DNA of 64,000 nt. Origin: Promethearchaeota archaeon. GTDB lineage: Archaea > Asgardarchaeota > Lokiarchaeia > Sigyniarchaeales > SOKP01. The DNA is taken from positions 106,789 through 170,788 of the forward strand of contig JABXKD010000001.1 in assembly GCA_013375475.1 (NCBI GenBank), in the 5' to 3' direction. Both the position numbers and the translations under genes were made by a program. Position 1 is the stretch's first letter; the number at the start of each line of letters is the position of its first letter. Under the pieces are notes generated by a model. The model saw only the letters and a program-made list of their open reading frames with translations. It was not told the origin of the DNA and ran no database searches. This document shows positions 35,902 through 44,557 of the stretch, one piece after another.

Positions 35902-37119
35902 ATGGGAGAAACTAAGGAAGAGATAGAACAATTATTCAAGAAAATGATGGAAGCATCTGGGAGAATCGCTAAAATTAGTCCTATTTATAAGAAGGATATG
36001 AAAGATTTAGGAACCGTAAAAGTAAATTGGAAAGTAAGTGGTGTTTTAGGATATCAAATATTTGAATTAGATAATTACACTTATAAAGTAGGAGAAAATT
36101 TAGAAGACCCAGATATTTCGTTTGTAATATACGATGAGGATCTCGGAAAACGCTTTTTGAACGGTGAGACTGTTAGAAGAGAGTATGCTGTACGTAGAGA
36201 TTATAAGGGTAAGTTTAAACTGATGCACATAATAGGTTTTAAAGATGTTGATACCGAAAAAGGTAAAAAAAGACAGAAAATGACGAAACACTTTCTTACA
36301 GCTAAAGTTTACAACGAAAATTTTAAGCATCCAATTTCACTCGCCAAACTACCACCTTTTCAAATATCTCGGATTGCTGAGGCGGCTGAAAAAAGGAAGA
36401 CTGGAGAGAAAGAATATGGAGCTTACATACCTATCAATAAGTCTCTTGGAAAATATGAAAATCAAGTAATACCGTATATTGTCTTCAAACATTTTATCGA
36501 GAAAGCGAGCAATATTGTTTTACTCAATTGTGGATGTAGAGTTTTTCATGAATGTCAGGATCACGATCCAGGATTAGGGTGCATCTATATGGGTGATGAT
36601 ACTTTACAATTGTTGATGCCTGAGGTGCGTGATGTACGTATTGGCACAAAAGAGGAAGCATTAGACAGAGTAAGACGTGCTATTGATGAAGGATTAATAC
36701 CATTACTCGGAAGGGCAATGGGTGAATCTGAGATGTTTGGAGTTAAAGATACGGGTCATTTCTTATCTTGCTGTTTCTGTTGTACTTGTTGCTGCGTGAA
36801 TGCTAAATTTCTAACACATGGACCAAATATAAGTACCGCAATGTTTGGGAGAATTGAAGGAATATCAGTTAATGTTAATGAAGAAGCCTGTATAGGGTGT
36901 GGTAAGTGTGTTGAAGTGTGTGTATTCCGTGGTAGGGAGTTAATTGACGGTAAAGCAAAAATCGACCAGCAGAGATGTCTGGGTTGCGGGAGGTGCGCAG
37001 AAATCTGTCCTACTGGTGCGACTACAATTGAGATTGACGATATAAATCGCGTTAACGAATTAATTGAAAAAATAGAATCTGTTGTAGATGTTCGAGACCA
37101 AGCTACCTTAGAAGAGTAG
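35902..37119 (+). CDS. CCxCCC-ferredoxin paralogue 15, SCP2-like form
   Basis: A 405-residue member closely related to paralogue 9. The SCP2-like region has VNWKVSGVLGYQIF and PDISFVIYDEDLGKRFLNGE. The rest has CGCRVFHEC...HD...C, SCCFCCTCCC, CIGCGKCVEVCVF and CLGCGRCAEICPTG. It ends DVRDQATLEE. It is first in a probable operon with a form-B ferredoxin, an acyl-CoA synthetase and a membrane protein. That is the best contextual hint that the SCP2-like forms deal with acyl-CoA or lipid substrates. Confidence 0.9.
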   Translation: MGETKEEIEQLFKKMMEASGRIAKISPIYKKDMKDLGTVKVNWKVSGVLGYQIFELDNYTYKVGENLEDPDISFVIYDEDLGKRFLNGETVRREYAVRRDYKGKFKLMHIIGFKDVDTEKGKKRQKMTKHFLTAKVYNENFKHPISLAKLPPFQISRIAEAAEKRKTGEKEYGAYIPINKSLGKYENQVIPYIVFKHFIEKASNIVLLNCGCRVFHECQDHDPGLGCIYMGDDTLQLLMPEVRDVRIGTKEEALDRVRRAIDEGLIPLLGRAMGESEMFGVKDTGHFLSCCFCCTCCCVNAKFLTHGPNISTAMFGRIEGISVNVNEEACIGCGKCVEVCVFRGRELIDGKAKIDQQRCLGCGRCAEICPTGATTIEIDDINRVNELIEKIESVVDVRDQATLEE

Positions 37120-37171
37120 AATTTAAGATAATCTATATATTTTGTATAATAAAACGAAATGGTTTTTAATA

Positions 37172-38287
37172 ATGAATGAATCAGAAGATAGAGTTTATAG
37201 AGCGCTCCAGGAAAGTCTGGACAAATTGCCTATTAGTTATCCTGCTACCGAATCCGGAGTAGAGATAAGAATTTTAAAGCGGTTATTTTCTCCAGAAAAA
37301 GCGTTAATTGCATCCAAGTTAGAGTTTTATCCTAAACCTTTGAATAAGATTTATGCTAAACTTGAGAAGAACGGCGTTCCACTTGAGGGCGTCGAAAAAG
37401 CACTTGACGAGATGTTTGATGATGGATTAATCGGCCGTGCTATAAAAAGGGATGGCGAAGAGGAAATTAAGATTTACGCAGCATCTGCTTTTATTCTAGG
37501 ATTTTACGAATTTCAGATGAATAAGATGACAGAGGAATTTATTCACGATGTAGATCAATATTTTGAAGAAGCGTATATGGAGGAGCTTAATAAAACAAAA
37601 ATTCCCCAATTGAGAACGATTCCTATTGAGAAAGAAATAGGTATAGATAGGGATATTGCTAATTACGATGATTTTCGGCATTACCTCGACACTTGCGGTG
37701 AGCCCATCGTATTAAACGAGTGCATTTGTCGAAAGAAGAACGATATAATTGGTAAAAGTTGTGAAAAAACGGATTTGAGAGAGTCTTGTTTTAGTTTTCG
37801 TTCAGCGGGGATGGCCTATATAAATAGAGGTTTAGGACGCATAATTACTAAGGATGAAGCGCTTGAAATTATAGAACAGGCGGAAAGAGAGGGATTAGTT
37901 CTTCAAGCAGGAAACTCTCAAAGACCAGCCTCTCTTTGTACGTGTTGCGGTTGTTGTTGTAATCTTTTGGTTAACGAGAAGAAATTTGATGCCCCGGCGC
38001 AATTTTTTGGCTCAAATTATTTTGCTCAAGTGGATCAAGAGCTTTGTACTGGCTGTGGTGTGTGCGAAACGCGTTGTCAAATGGACGCAGTAGAAATTAT
38101 TGACGATATATCCAATATAATCTTGGATAGATGTATCGGATGTGGAGTTTGTGTTCCCACTTGTCCAGAAGAGGCGATCAAGCTAATTGAGAAAGAAGAA
38201 AAAACGATACCAGCAAAGAACACGGTGGCAACATATTTAAAAATTGCGGAAGAAAGAAAGAAATTAGAACAAACAGAATCAAGCTGA
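37172..38287 (+). CDS. 4Fe-4S ferredoxin with winged-helix-like N-terminus (CCxCCC family, form B)
   Basis: A 371-residue protein from ATG 37172; an upstream in-frame TTG at 37142 would add ten residues that the relative at 11.4 kb lacks. The N-terminus reads DRVYRALQESLDKLPISYP, ESGVEIRILKRLFSPEKALIA; the bacterial-type relatives open in the same way. It has CICRKKNDIIGKSCEK...C, IITKDEALEIIEQAEREGLV, the block CTCCGCCC, CTGCGVCETRC and CIGCGVCVPTCP. It starts 52 bases after paralogue 15 and ends 39 bases before the acyl-CoA synthetase. A redox partner role in that operon is inferred. Confidence 0.86.
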   Translation: MNESEDRVYRALQESLDKLPISYPATESGVEIRILKRLFSPEKALIASKLEFYPKPLNKIYAKLEKNGVPLEGVEKALDEMFDDGLIGRAIKRDGEEEIKIYAASAFILGFYEFQMNKMTEEFIHDVDQYFEEAYMEELNKTKIPQLRTIPIEKEIGIDRDIANYDDFRHYLDTCGEPIVLNECICRKKNDIIGKSCEKTDLRESCFSFRSAGMAYINRGLGRIITKDEALEIIEQAEREGLVLQAGNSQRPASLCTCCGCCCNLLVNEKKFDAPAQFFGSNYFAQVDQELCTGCGVCETRCQMDAVEIIDDISNIILDRCIGCGVCVPTCPEEAIKLIEKEEKTIPAKNTVATYLKIAEERKKLEQTESS

Positions 38288-38326
38288 AATAAACAATTTA
38301 TGTAATTAAACAGAGTATAGATAAAT

Positions 38327-40180
38327 ATGTCAAAATTAGAAGAGTTTAAAGTTGACGAAAGTAAGGTATGGTTTGGCGATTATTGGCCTGAAGGTGTTCC
38401 CAAACAGATTTACGAAGTAGAAGGTATTGTCGTTGAACCGCTTTTTGACGGATTTCAGAGATGCGCTACCGAGAGTGACTTTTGGGATAAGGACGTATGT
38501 ATGGCGGTGTTCGGGCCTTATATAGAGAAAGTGTCATTTAGGGAGTTAATTGATAAAGCGAAACGGTTTGGTACGTATCTTCATAATTTAGGTATTCGAA
38601 AAGGAGATGCCGTTGCTATTGATTTACCAAATTCCATAAATTTTGTTATAGCCTATATGGGTACGATTTATATCGGAGCTATAATGGCGGGTATTAATCC
38701 GACATATAAACCAATGGAGTTAAAGCATGCGTTAAACATAACGGAAGCAAAAGTTCTCGTAACGATGGATGGTTTTTACGCTCAAGGCCGAGAAGCCGTA
38801 TTACCAGAAACTCAAGTAGAACATGTGATCTCCACGAATTTGCTTGATTTCGTGACTGCAGAACCAAACACCTTTAAGGCGTTAAGAGGTGTTATACCAG
38901 ATGCACAAGGTACTGTTCCAGATGAGACTGAACATTATAAAGTTTATAGGATGAAGGAAATAGTCTCTAAAACCGAACCAAAAGATATAAAAACCGATAT
39001 TGATCCTTGGAAGGACCCTGCAGCATATCTCATGACGGGAGGAACTACTGGACTACCAAAAGCAGCAATGCTAAGTCACGCGAACTTGTTAGTGAACTTA
39101 TACCAGCAACGAGACGGGGTTAAATTGGAAGCTGGAATGATATGTATCGGCTCAATTCCATTCTTTCACAGTTTTGGATTAACATCAGTCATGAATGGTT
39201 CTCTTTTTCTTGGTATGGTGATGCTCATCTTTGCAAAACCTCCTGACGATAAAGAGTTGTGTGAAACGGTAAAAAAATTGGAAGCTCCCCAACAAATTAT
39301 ATACGCGGGGGTAGAATTGCTTTTTAAGCGTTTGATAGATTTTGTGGACCAGATGGGAGTGGAAAATTTTAAAAAGGAGTATGATTTGCACGAGAAACTA
39401 AAATTCGCGAGCCAAGGGGCTGGTCCACTTCACGATTACGTCCGAATTCCTTTTGAGAAAGTATTTTGTCCAATTAGACCTGGTTACGGGTTAACGGAAA
39501 CGTCTCCGGTGGTGTCTTCATCTCCTTTCTGGGGACCGAATAAGTTTGGAAAGATAGGCTTGCCTATACCTGGAACTGATTTAGTTATATTCGATCGCGA
39601 AAACTTTGAGCTCGGTCCAATCTGCGATGGAACACCCGAGTTAGGTAATTTTGGATTAGAACACACTGGGGAGATTTGTGTCGCAGGTCCACAGGTAATG
39701 CTTGGCTACAAAGGCGAACAAGAGGAACAGGAAGATAATATAAAATATTGGAATGGGAAACGTTGGCTTCTAACTGGCGATATTGGCTTCACAGACGAAG
39801 ATGGATTTTTAGAAATCCGTGATCGCAAAAAATCGCTTGTAAAAGTAGCGGGGCACTCGGTATTCCCCAAAGAAGTAGAACAAATTATGGGCACCCATCC
39901 TAAAATTGACGAAGTTGCGGTTACGGGACTTCCAGACAAACAAAGGGGTGAAGCGGTAAAAGCGTGGGTAACATTAAAACCAGGAAGTGAAGTAGGTGTT
40001 GATATTTCCAAGGATACGCTGAAGAAATGGTGTGAAGAGAACATGGCTCGTTGGAAGTGTCCGACGTACATCGAGTTTATAAAGGAATTACCGATGACTG
40101 CGACAGGGAAAGTGTTAAAACTAGAACTTCAAAAATCAGACTTGAATAAGTTGAAGGAAGGAAAAGAAATAAAAGGATAA
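38327..40180 (+). CDS. Long-chain acyl-CoA synthetase (AMP-forming)
   Basis: A 617-residue ANL-superfamily enzyme. The ATP-binding P-loop is YLMTGGTTGLPKAAMLSH (about residues 236-253). A5 is GYGLTETSP, A7/A8 is LTGDIGFTDEDGFLEIRDRKKSLVKV, and the C-terminal catalytic Lys lies in TATGKVLK. It would activate a fatty or other carboxylic acid to acyl-CoA with ATP. The N-terminus carries no membrane segment. The chain length accepted cannot be read from sequence. It is third in a same-strand run after two ferredoxin-family genes. Confidence 0.93.
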   Translation: MSKLEEFKVDESKVWFGDYWPEGVPKQIYEVEGIVVEPLFDGFQRCATESDFWDKDVCMAVFGPYIEKVSFRELIDKAKRFGTYLHNLGIRKGDAVAIDLPNSINFVIAYMGTIYIGAIMAGINPTYKPMELKHALNITEAKVLVTMDGFYAQGREAVLPETQVEHVISTNLLDFVTAEPNTFKALRGVIPDAQGTVPDETEHYKVYRMKEIVSKTEPKDIKTDIDPWKDPAAYLMTGGTTGLPKAAMLSHANLLVNLYQQRDGVKLEAGMICIGSIPFFHSFGLTSVMNGSLFLGMVMLIFAKPPDDKELCETVKKLEAPQQIIYAGVELLFKRLIDFVDQMGVENFKKEYDLHEKLKFASQGAGPLHDYVRIPFEKVFCPIRPGYGLTETSPVVSSSPFWGPNKFGKIGLPIPGTDLVIFDRENFELGPICDGTPELGNFGLEHTGEICVAGPQVMLGYKGEQEEQEDNIKYWNGKRWLLTGDIGFTDEDGFLEIRDRKKSLVKVAGHSVFPKEVEQIMGTHPKIDEVAVTGLPDKQRGEAVKAWVTLKPGSEVGVDISKDTLKKWCEENMARWKCPTYIEFIKELPMTATGKVLKLELQKSDLNKLKEGKEIKG

Positions 40181-40237
40181 CAAAAATTTATTACTTTTAT
40201 AAAATAAAAAATTATAAAGCTAACATAGTGTAATTGT

Positions 40238-40963
40238 ATGCTGAAAAAAGACGAAGAAGAGAAAATAGAATATTTTGAAGGAGAAACCCCGGATAGAAAA
40301 ATCTACATAGATTGGGGTCGACAGGGAGGAGTAATTCTTGCTTATATAGTAATAGTGTTAGGATATTATGCTTTTATCGCAAATACTCTGCTGTTTGATG
40401 AATATGGGTTTGATATTTCTTACCTTGATATGGATAGAACAATTATATTTTGGACGTATGAAACATATTTCTCTTCAATGCTTAGCCCAATACTCTTTGT
40501 TCCGATTCTAATAGCATTAATGGTTCTAATAATTGTTTTTAGCTTGAAAGACTGGCATTCGTTTCAAATACTATTAATTTTAATTCCAGTGTTTATAATA
40601 TTCATATTAGACCTTTATTGGAATCTATTTAATATTGTTAACGTTATAAATACCGGAACGCTTTATTTCACAATTCAAGCTTTTTGCATCATTCTGCTAT
40701 TTATTGTTTGTTTTGCTCTAACCTATAAAGAAGATATACCGGAATATGGAATAAAAGCCTCGTTATGGATGGTGCCTCTCATTATCGCGTTAGGATTCTT
40801 CTTTTATGCGATAATGTTTGGCTTTGCGGCAGAACCATTAGTTCTTCAATTTGGAAGCGGACAGGGGTATATAAATATATTAATATTAATTTTGACTGTT
40901 CTTTCCGGGTCACTAAGTGGAATGAAAATAAAGAAAGAAATAACTAAAAGAAAGGAAATTTAA
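40238..40963 (+). CDS. Six-segment membrane protein of unknown function
   Basis: A 241-residue protein with six hydrophobic segments near residues 28-48, 80-103, 108-128, 142-162, 173-196 and 205-225. The front is acidic and cytosolic (MLKKDEEEKIEYFEGE). No family motif is recognised. It lies 57 bases after the acyl-CoA synthetase on the same strand and is probably the last gene of that operon. A role in bringing substrate to the synthetase is possible but unsupported. Confidence 0.75.
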   Translation: MLKKDEEEKIEYFEGETPDRKIYIDWGRQGGVILAYIVIVLGYYAFIANTLLFDEYGFDISYLDMDRTIIFWTYETYFSSMLSPILFVPILIALMVLIIVFSLKDWHSFQILLILIPVFIIFILDLYWNLFNIVNVINTGTLYFTIQAFCIILLFIVCFALTYKEDIPEYGIKASLWMVPLIIALGFFFYAIMFGFAAEPLVLQFGSGQGYINILILILTVLSGSLSGMKIKKEITKRKEI

Positions 40964-40980
40964 TCTCATTAAATGAGATT
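40962..40980 (+). terminator. Hairpin at the end of the acyl-CoA synthetase operon
   Basis: A perfect 7-bp inverted repeat (AATCTCA / TGAGATT with a 5-base loop) overlaps the stop codon of the membrane protein. About 20 bases later comes a long T-rich run, which is the usual archaeal termination signal. The 247-base gap to the next gene holds nothing else recognised. Confidence 0.5.
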
Positions 40981-41211
40981 TCATCAAAGATAAAGATCGT
41001 AATTTTTTTTTAATTTTTATCTATTATTATTTTTTTAAAATTTGATTTTGTTTCAAGAAACATCATTTTCTCAATTAAGTACGAAGTAAGAAGGCTAGCC
41101 CAATCTAATAATTTCTCTTTAAAATTTTCTAGTATTTAATTATCTTTAAGCACTTATTTTCAAATTCTGAAGAGAATAAAGAATAAAAAAAAATTAAATT
41201 TTGTTATTTAT

Positions 41212-43284
41212 TTAGTATTTTTTGCGTTTTCTGGTAATATTATAACCAAGTCCAAGAATAGCGGCGAAACTGAAAAGCACTAGTATCAATGTGGGGTAAC
41301 CTGGAATTTCGGGAGGAGCTGGAGGTGCAGCAGTCAATCTCGCACCACCTAACTGTTCTGTTCTGACCCACCTTCCACCACCCTGTTCTAAGGCTGCTTG
41401 GGTAACGTTCCATCCCGAGTTAACGCATACGCCTCTCTGAGCTTGTGCAATATAGAGATGGTTAGCTTCCCGATATAACATCGCGCAAAGTTCGTTATAC
41501 AAGGGTTGTGCTGCTGTTCCCGCAAAAGGAATGTTAGCCATTAATATATCTATTGAGCTATTCTGCAGCATTCCGAAATTATATAAAGAGGGAATTGCCA
41601 CGGCATATGAATTGTATAGTAGGTTCATTCCTACACCCATCCAATCCATCGGATATAGTGGATCAGAGGGCCATATATAGGAAAACATGTCAAATTGCAT
41701 TGCCTTTTTAGTATGCATCCACTGAGTATCAATAGCTGTACTAATAGTTGAATTCATAGCGAAGCCAAGATCATTCAAGGCTTTTTCCAATGTAGCTAAT
41801 TTGTGTGGTGTACCACCGTCCAAATAGGTAAAAGTATTTATAGGATTGGTGCCAGCTATGCCATTCCATTCACTAGTGGCACTGTTAACGTCTAATCCTC
41901 TAGCAGTAGCCTTAGCTAAGTAATAGGGATCATTGAGTAAAGTTTCTCGCGCTTTTATAACGTCATAGTCATAGCCAGGAACAGTACCGTCGTTCCATAC
42001 GCATTCCGCTCCCAATGGACTGTCACATCGAACTGCACCAATATCGGCGTATTGGACGTCCATATAGTTCTGGTAATTGAAAGCATAACTAATAGCTTGT
42101 CGTACTGACTTATTCACGCCCTGAGCTAATGGGACTCCTGGAATACCATTCGCCGCAGCCCAAGTAGGCCAATAGTCTCGTAGAGACCAACCATCATATG
42201 GTGAACCAGCAAATACTCCTATTGGTTTGTCATTGTTCTCTTTACAAGAAAATTGAACGGTAGTATAACTTGGATCATATTCTGTTGGATAGAGGGTATG
42301 ATAGGCGCTAGCCTCAAGAGCATCCATGTCAGTAAGCTTGTTCTGTGCCTGCCACCCACTGGAATCGATATCGCCAGCGAGTAGTGCAGTAGTACGTGCA
42401 TCAGAAGTCGCGTACCATCTAACATACGCATCGTCAACTACGAACAAACCTTGTGATTCAAGGTAGTCTTTATTCCAATAGTTCTCGTTTTTGACCGAGT
42501 ATTGTGTGTTAGTAACCACGTTATCAGCGTATACGAACTGATATGCACCAGTTCCAACGCAATGATCGACTCCTTGCCCTGAATATCCCCGTATTACGTC
42601 TGTAGCAAAGGCTGCATATTCTTTACTGGATATCAATGGAAGGTTTGAGAATCTCTGAGGGGTTGCGGCGTATTTATTTAGGGTAAAGTTGACAAGATAT
42701 TCGCTGACTATAATTGTTTCGTTAATAATAGGTACTTTACCATTACCGAAAGGATCCGAAAGACCCCAAGTTAAATTCCAATGTTCAGTGAAACGATGCG
42801 CTACCGAGGATGGGTCGAACCACCAATTACCTTGCCATCTTTTATGTGGGACTGTGTTTTGCTGGGTGATAGCGTGCATTCTATCGAAGTTCCATTTAAC
42901 CACCGAGGCATTAAATTTTAAACCGTCCATAAATTCAACGCCCTGTCGTAAAGTGAAAGAAATTGCCGCTACGCCACCGGTATTACCTCCTTCGTCACGT
43001 CTGGGATGAATGGTCCATCCGGTTGCAAGCATTGGATACGCTTGTCGATCTACCCAGTTGGCCCAGACTAAAGGTTCAAGACTCCCAAAATTGCCGGTAG
43101 TCGCTATTGCAGGATCCCAATCATCAAGCATCGCTCCAGTGCCACCCTCACCTACAACAAAACTTACGCGTTCCTCTTGCGCTAATTTGGGTACGTTGGC
43201 TACAACCGCCACAGAGATCACAGGAAAAACTGTCAGAAAAGTTAAAAATACTAAAAGTATTGATTTTCTAGTTATTGTTTTCAT
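41212..43284 (-). CDS. ABC transporter solute-binding protein, family 5, membrane-anchored
   Basis: A 690-residue peptide/oligosaccharide-binding protein. An N-terminal signal segment (SILLVFLTFLTVFPVISVAVV) is followed by a family-5 domain with WDFDRMH-like KWNFDRMHAI, VGTGAYQFV and VRQAISYAFNYQNY. It ends in a Pro-rich spacer (APPAPPEIPGYP), one membrane helix and the basic tail TRKRKKY, which anchors it outside the archaeal membrane. It faces away from the TetR gene and the permease/ATPase genes, which it surely serves. A TGGACA box lies 80-94 bases upstream. Peptides or oligosaccharides are the likely cargo. Confidence 0.92.
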   Translation of the reverse strand: MKTITRKSILLVFLTFLTVFPVISVAVVANVPKLAQEERVSFVVGEGGTGAMLDDWDPAIATTGNFGSLEPLVWANWVDRQAYPMLATGWTIHPRRDEGGNTGGVAAISFTLRQGVEFMDGLKFNASVVKWNFDRMHAITQQNTVPHKRWQGNWWFDPSSVAHRFTEHWNLTWGLSDPFGNGKVPIINETIIVSEYLVNFTLNKYAATPQRFSNLPLISSKEYAAFATDVIRGYSGQGVDHCVGTGAYQFVYADNVVTNTQYSVKNENYWNKDYLESQGLFVVDDAYVRWYATSDARTTALLAGDIDSSGWQAQNKLTDMDALEASAYHTLYPTEYDPSYTTVQFSCKENNDKPIGVFAGSPYDGWSLRDYWPTWAAANGIPGVPLAQGVNKSVRQAISYAFNYQNYMDVQYADIGAVRCDSPLGAECVWNDGTVPGYDYDVIKARETLLNDPYYLAKATARGLDVNSATSEWNGIAGTNPINTFTYLDGGTPHKLATLEKALNDLGFAMNSTISTAIDTQWMHTKKAMQFDMFSYIWPSDPLYPMDWMGVGMNLLYNSYAVAIPSLYNFGMLQNSSIDILMANIPFAGTAAQPLYNELCAMLYREANHLYIAQAQRGVCVNSGWNVTQAALEQGGGRWVRTEQLGGARLTAAPPAPPEIPGYPTLILVLFSFAAILGLGYNITRKRKKY

Positions 43285-43712
43285 TTTTTTTTTCCATTTT
43301 TTTTTTTAGATTATAGCATAAGCTATTAAAGAAAAGGTTAGTTTTTTTAATATTTAAAGTTTGCCTACTGTCCATTTACTTTGTTAAACTAGAAAAAATC
43401 TATTTTTATATGCCGAGGAATTTAAACCTTAGAGCGAATGAGTGCATTTTACCCTTTTAGATCTCCCTATTTATTACTTACAGCAAATTTTGAGAATTAA
43501 TTAAAAAATTCAGCTTTCTTTGAATAAATTAATATTGTCCACTTATATATATAATCATACTATTAGATCAGTTTTCATAATTGGATTAGTAAAAATTGAA
43601 AGGTTGTAATAAGTTTTATATAAAAAAGTAATTTATTAAATAATTAGAGAATACTAAAAGAATTTTTTATATTTAAATTGAGTTTTATGAATGATAAAAA
43701 GAGTTTTAGAAG
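43285..43712 (+). promoter_or_regulatory. Divergent regulatory gap between binding-protein and tetR genes
   Basis: This 428-base non-coding stretch holds T-runs just before the binding-protein start and a small TAGC/GCTA inverted repeat at about 43314-43325. It has the TGGACA box at 43365-43379 and a second, weaker TAAGTGGACAATA on the minus strand near 43533-43546. A TetR-family operator would be expected here, but no clear long palindrome is visible. Confidence 0.4.
43365..43379 (-). promoter_or_regulatory. TGGACA box upstream of the ABC binding-protein gene
   Basis: On the minus strand this reads GTAAATGGACAGTAG, 80-94 bases before the start codon. The core is identical to the ferredoxin sites, while the flanking sequence differs. 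Confidence 0.5.
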
Positions 43713-44453
43713 ATGAATCCTAAACTGAAGCAAACAAGGGCTCGTTCTGAAGATAAAAAGGAGGAACAGTTCGAAAGAATCTTGGATGCTGGCAAGAAAT
43801 TATTTCTAGAAAAAGGAACAGAAGGTTTCAGTATGAGAAATTTAGCAGAAATGCTCGGTATGACGAAGAATAATTTGTATAATTACATCGAGAGCAAGAG
43901 GGAGCTATGGATTGCTATACGTAATAAGTTTTATTCTCAATTTAAAGAAGAAAACCTTAAAATTATCAAAAAACACGAAGGTTCCACTTGTAATTTAATA
44001 TTAAAACTCTACGAACATTTCTTAGAATTCGCAGATAAAGACTACGACAGGTTTAAAATGATGTTTAACGTAATTGAAGCCCCCCATTCCAATAATGTTC
44101 CAGGTCCAATTGAAAGAAATTATGCGGAGTATAGATTATTAGAAGGGACTACAAATATTATACAAAGAGCTATAGACGAGGGTGAAATAGAATTAGAGGA
44201 GGGTAAAGCTTCTTTTCTTTCGTTATTTATTTATAGTTTATTTATGGGTGTAGCTTATATAGAGATGAATCGGGCAGTTATGTTCGCTAAAATTGAGAAA
44301 ATAAAGCAGATGAAGAAAGAAGAAGAAGTGGATGACAACTTAGTTAAAGTAGAAGAAACGCTTCAATTAACGAAAGTAGAAATGTCAAATGAATCGCTTA
44401 GAAATTATACCCTAGAAATTTTGGAAAAAATATTAAAAAATAATTCTTTGTAA
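43713..44453 (+). CDS. TetR-family transcriptional regulator
   Basis: A 246-residue protein. Residues about 20-65 form the TetR helix-turn-helix: RILDAGKKLFLEKGTEGFSM, RNLAEMLGMTKNNLYNYIES, KRELW. The rest is a helical ligand-binding region ending in a charged tail. It is 92-105 bases upstream of the permease gene on the same strand and divergent from the binding-protein gene. It therefore probably controls this importer in response to cargo or an acyl-CoA-like ligand. The ligand is unknown. Confidence 0.9.
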   Translation: MNPKLKQTRARSEDKKEEQFERILDAGKKLFLEKGTEGFSMRNLAEMLGMTKNNLYNYIESKRELWIAIRNKFYSQFKEENLKIIKKHEGSTCNLILKLYEHFLEFADKDYDRFKMMFNVIEAPHSNNVPGPIERNYAEYRLLEGTTNIIQRAIDEGEIELEEGKASFLSLFIYSLFMGVAYIEMNRAVMFAKIEKIKQMKKEEEVDDNLVKVEETLQLTKVEMSNESLRNYTLEILEKILKNNSL

Positions 44454-44557
44454 AAAACATTAAAATTATCGACTCCAATCGTGTAGAGAAAATAAATCGT
44501 CCACTATTTTATAAAAAAATTATTAATAACTAATAAAAGAAAAACTTGGGATTAGAT

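Noticed and set aside
37142..37171. TTG start ten codons upstream in the form-B ferredoxin
   Set aside because: The extra residues are absent from the relative at 11425, while ATG 37172 aligns with its start.
1..38287. Whether the Cys-rich family is a heterodisulfide reductase, hydrogenase or CODH subunit
   Set aside because: No CCG domain, no NiFe L1/L2 Cys pairs, no CODH cluster motif; the block spacing is different.
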